DNA of 23,419 nucleotides from positions 1 to 23,419 of the forward strand of contig JBOGIQ010000053.1 of the NCBI GenBank assembly GCA_050742535.1, given 5' to 3'. The DNA is from Gp6-AA40 sp050742535. GTDB taxonomy: Bacteria; Acidobacteriota; Vicinamibacteria; Vicinamibacterales; UBA2999. Below the pieces are notes generated by a model that searched no databases, had not been told where the DNA came from, and saw only the letters and a list, made by a program, of their open reading frames with translations. The position numbers and the translations under genes are program-made. Shown one piece after another: positions 21,660-23,419 of this stretch (the first letter of the stretch is position 1; each line of letters starts with the position of its first letter).

Positions 21660-23300
21660 GTGCTGACAAGAGTTTCGTGGCTCATACCTGCGGCGATCCT
21701 GTTCAGCAGCCACGCTGCATATGGACAGCAAGGGTGCGAGAACCTGGTGAATCTGAAGCTGCCATACACGCTCATCACCGCGGCGACGAGCGTGCCGGAA
21801 CGTGCGGCACCGGCGCCCGCCGCTCCGGGTGCGCCGACCGCGGGTCCGGCCACGGTTCCCGCCCATTGCGACGTTCGCGGCGTCATTCGTCCAAGCCGCG
21901 ATTCCAATATCAAGTTCGCCCTCTGGCTGCCGGCGGCGTCCGCCTGGAACGCCAAATACCGGCAGGAGGGTAACGGCGGGTGGGCAGGCGCCATCAATAC
22001 CGCCTCCTTGGCAGAGCCCTTGCGCCGCGGCTACGCCGTCGCCGGCACCGACAATGGCCATGAAGGTGGCGGCGGCGCGGACTGGGCCATCGGACATCCG
22101 GAGAAACTGATCGACTTTGGGTACCGCGCCGTGCACGAGACCGCGGTGCAGTCCAAGGCGATCATCCGCGCCTTCTACGGCCGAGACCCGGAGCGGAGCT
22201 ACTTCAACGGCTGCTCCGACGGCGGCCGCGAAGCGCTCATGGAAGCGCAACGCTTTCCGGAAGACTTCAACGGCATCCTGGCCGGCGCCCCGGCGAACAA
22301 CTGGTCACGCTTGTTCACCGCGTTCGTCTGGAACGAACGCGCGCTCCTGGCCACGCCGGCCAGCGCGATCCCACCCGCGAAGCTCCCCGTCATCCAGCGC
22401 GCGGTCATGGCCGCCTGCGACCGTCTCGACGGCGTGGCCGACGGGTTGATCGAAAATCCGCGTGCGTGCAAGTTCGATCCGTCCGTGCTCGTCTGCAAAG
22501 GAGCGGACGCGGCCGATTGTCTGCCGAGAGCGCAGGTCGACGCACTCCAGAAGATCTATGAAGGGCCGCGCAATCCGCGCACGCAGGAACCCCTTTTCGT
22601 CGGACAGCCGCCCGGGACGGAAGCGGTGCCGGGCAGCTGGGGCACCTGGATCACCCCGGCCAACCCCGCAAGTGCCATCCAGTTCGCGTTCGGCAACAGC
22701 TACTACGGGGCGGCGGTCTTCGAGGACCCCAAGTGGAATTTCCGGATGCTCGACTTCGATCGCGACGTGCGCATCGGGGATGAGAAGGCGGGACCCGTCC
22801 TCAACGCGACCAGCCCCGACCTGCGGTCGTTCCGTGCTTCAGGCGGGAAGCTCATTCAGTACCACGGGTGGGCAGACGCCGCCATTCCCGCGTCGAGTTC
22901 GATCGAGTACTACGAGACGGTGCGCGCCTTTCTTTCGACATACCCGGATGCGCGCACGCCCGGCGCTCCGCCGGCCGAGGACTTCTACCGGCTGTTTCTC
23001 GTGCCCGGGATGGCGCACTGCGGTGGCGGCTCTGGCGCGAACAGTTTCGGCAACGGAGGCAGTGCAGCGGCGACCCGCGGCGATCCTGAGCGCGACATCT
23101 TCACGGCACTCGAGCGTTGGGTCGAGCAAGGCATGGCGCCAGCACGTCTGGTCGGTAGCGGACGCGCCACCGATGATTCGTCCAAGCCGCTCACTCGGCC
23201 GCTGTGCCCGTATCCGCAGGTGGCGCAATACCGCGGCTCGGGCGACGTGAACGACGCAGCGAACTTTGCCTGCGTCGCGCCGTCGTCGAGGTCACGATGA
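21660..23300 (+). CDS. Secreted tannase / feruloyl esterase family protein
   Basis: A 546-residue serine esterase of the tannase family (alpha/beta hydrolase with inserted lid), which cleaves esters of phenolic acids. The signal peptide is MLTRVSWLIPAAILFSSHAA, cleaved near AYGQQ. The nucleophile Ser186 is in GCSDGGRE with Cys185, the acid is Asp406 in HGWADAAI, and the base is His453 in GMAHCGGG with Cys454. Cys185 and Cys454 next to Ser and His form the CS-D-HC arrangement known for this family. The lid shows the calcium-site pattern CDRLDGVADGLIENPRAC (253-270). The GTG at 21660 is preceded by GAGGAGA at five bases. The gene lies 20 bases after the CoA ligase and its stop overlaps leuA by ATGA. 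The exact ester substrate is unknown. Confidence 0.93.
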   Translation: MLTRVSWLIPAAILFSSHAAYGQQGCENLVNLKLPYTLITAATSVPERAAPAPAAPGAPTAGPATVPAHCDVRGVIRPSRDSNIKFALWLPAASAWNAKYRQEGNGGWAGAINTASLAEPLRRGYAVAGTDNGHEGGGGADWAIGHPEKLIDFGYRAVHETAVQSKAIIRAFYGRDPERSYFNGCSDGGREALMEAQRFPEDFNGILAGAPANNWSRLFTAFVWNERALLATPASAIPPAKLPVIQRAVMAACDRLDGVADGLIENPRACKFDPSVLVCKGADAADCLPRAQVDALQKIYEGPRNPRTQEPLFVGQPPGTEAVPGSWGTWITPANPASAIQFAFGNSYYGAAVFEDPKWNFRMLDFDRDVRIGDEKAGPVLNATSPDLRSFRASGGKLIQYHGWADAAIPASSSIEYYETVRAFLSTYPDARTPGAPPAEDFYRLFLVPGMAHCGGGSGANSFGNGGSAAATRGDPERDIFTALERWVEQGMAPARLVGSGRATDDSSKPLTRPLCPYPQVAQYRGSGDVNDAANFACVAPSSRSR

Positions 23301-23419
23301 CCGACCCCAACCGGGTCCTCATCTTCGATACCACGCTGCGCGACGGCGAGCAGTCTCCCGGCTGCAGCATGACGCAGCCAGAGAAGCTGCGGGTCGCGAA
23401 GGCGCTCGCGGAGCTCGGG
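23297..23419 (+). CDS. leuA: 2-isopropylmalate synthase, N-terminal fragment (runs off window)
   Basis: 41 codons are visible. RVLIFDTTLRDGEQSPGCSM is the HMGL-like N-terminal signature of alpha-isopropylmalate synthases, with the metal-binding Asp in TTLRDGEQ; then PEKLRVAKALAELG. LeuA condenses acetyl-CoA with 2-oxoisovalerate as the first committed step of leucine synthesis. Citramalate and homocitrate synthases share this signature, so the exact specificity needs the rest of the gene. Its ATG overlaps the tannase-family stop by four bases, which implies translational coupling and cotranscription with the genes upstream. Confidence 0.85.
   Translation, partial: MTDPNRVLIFDTTLRDGEQSPGCSMTQPEKLRVAKALAELG

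Overview
The window is high-GC DNA, most likely from an acidobacterium of the Vicinamibacteria/Solibacter type. Three intact genes of the soil-associated TIGR03435/DUF3738 family, FecR-DUF3738 fusions encoded next to ECF sigma factors, a TonB-dependent receptor with an N-terminal carboxypeptidase-regulatory-like domain, a TonB with a poly-Gly linker, and a PD40/TPR protein beside a two-component system all fit that lineage. This placement is inferred from gene content only.

Region 1 (1-8419, minus strand) is a sigma/FecR/TonB surface-signalling cluster. From right to left it holds: a lone secreted DUF3738 protein (8419-7433) with a C-terminal remnant of a lost paralog behind it; a repeat element; an ECF sigma gene broken by a frameshift (6894-6363) overlapping a FecR-DUF3738 gene (6366-4651); a chimeric pseudogene joining a truncated tonB to a duplicated TonB-receptor fragment (4457-3714); an intact ECF sigma gene (3676-3122); its FecR-DUF3738 partner (3113-1251); and a TonB-dependent receptor (1212 to the left edge). 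Both sigma genes have matching promoter-like motifs at almost the same distance from their start codons.

Region 2 (8544-11069, plus strand, divergent from the DUF3738 gene) is a compact operon: ECF sigma factor, single-pass membrane protein (probable anti-sigma), secreted protein of unknown function, and a second ECF sigma factor whose stop codon lies inside a dispersed repeat. Bases 11053-11643 are repeats and a transposase remnant.

Region 3 (11644-17338, plus) is a two-component system (histidine kinase, OmpR-type regulator) followed by a secreted PD40/TPR protein and a di-heme cytochrome c peroxidase-like protein. Bases 17339-18757 have no convincing gene and include another copy of the dispersed repeat.

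Region 4 (18758-23419, plus) is the most interesting part. A consensus-like sigma-70 promoter (TTGACA-N17-AATAAT) drives a 47-codon, apparently leaderless ORF with nine Leu codons in fourteen. It is followed by a strong intrinsic terminator whose 5' arm can also pair perfectly (9 bp) with the segment containing the small ORF's stop codon. This is the layout of a branched-chain amino acid transcription attenuator. Ten bases after the terminator begins a tightly packed gene series: LysR regulator, acyl-CoA synthetase, tannase/feruloyl-esterase family protein, and the start of leuA (2-isopropylmalate synthase), with 4-bp overlaps at two of the three junctions. A Leu-sensing leader at the head of an operon that reaches leuA is biologically coherent, though unusual because a lysR gene and two ester/acyl-CoA genes sit in between.
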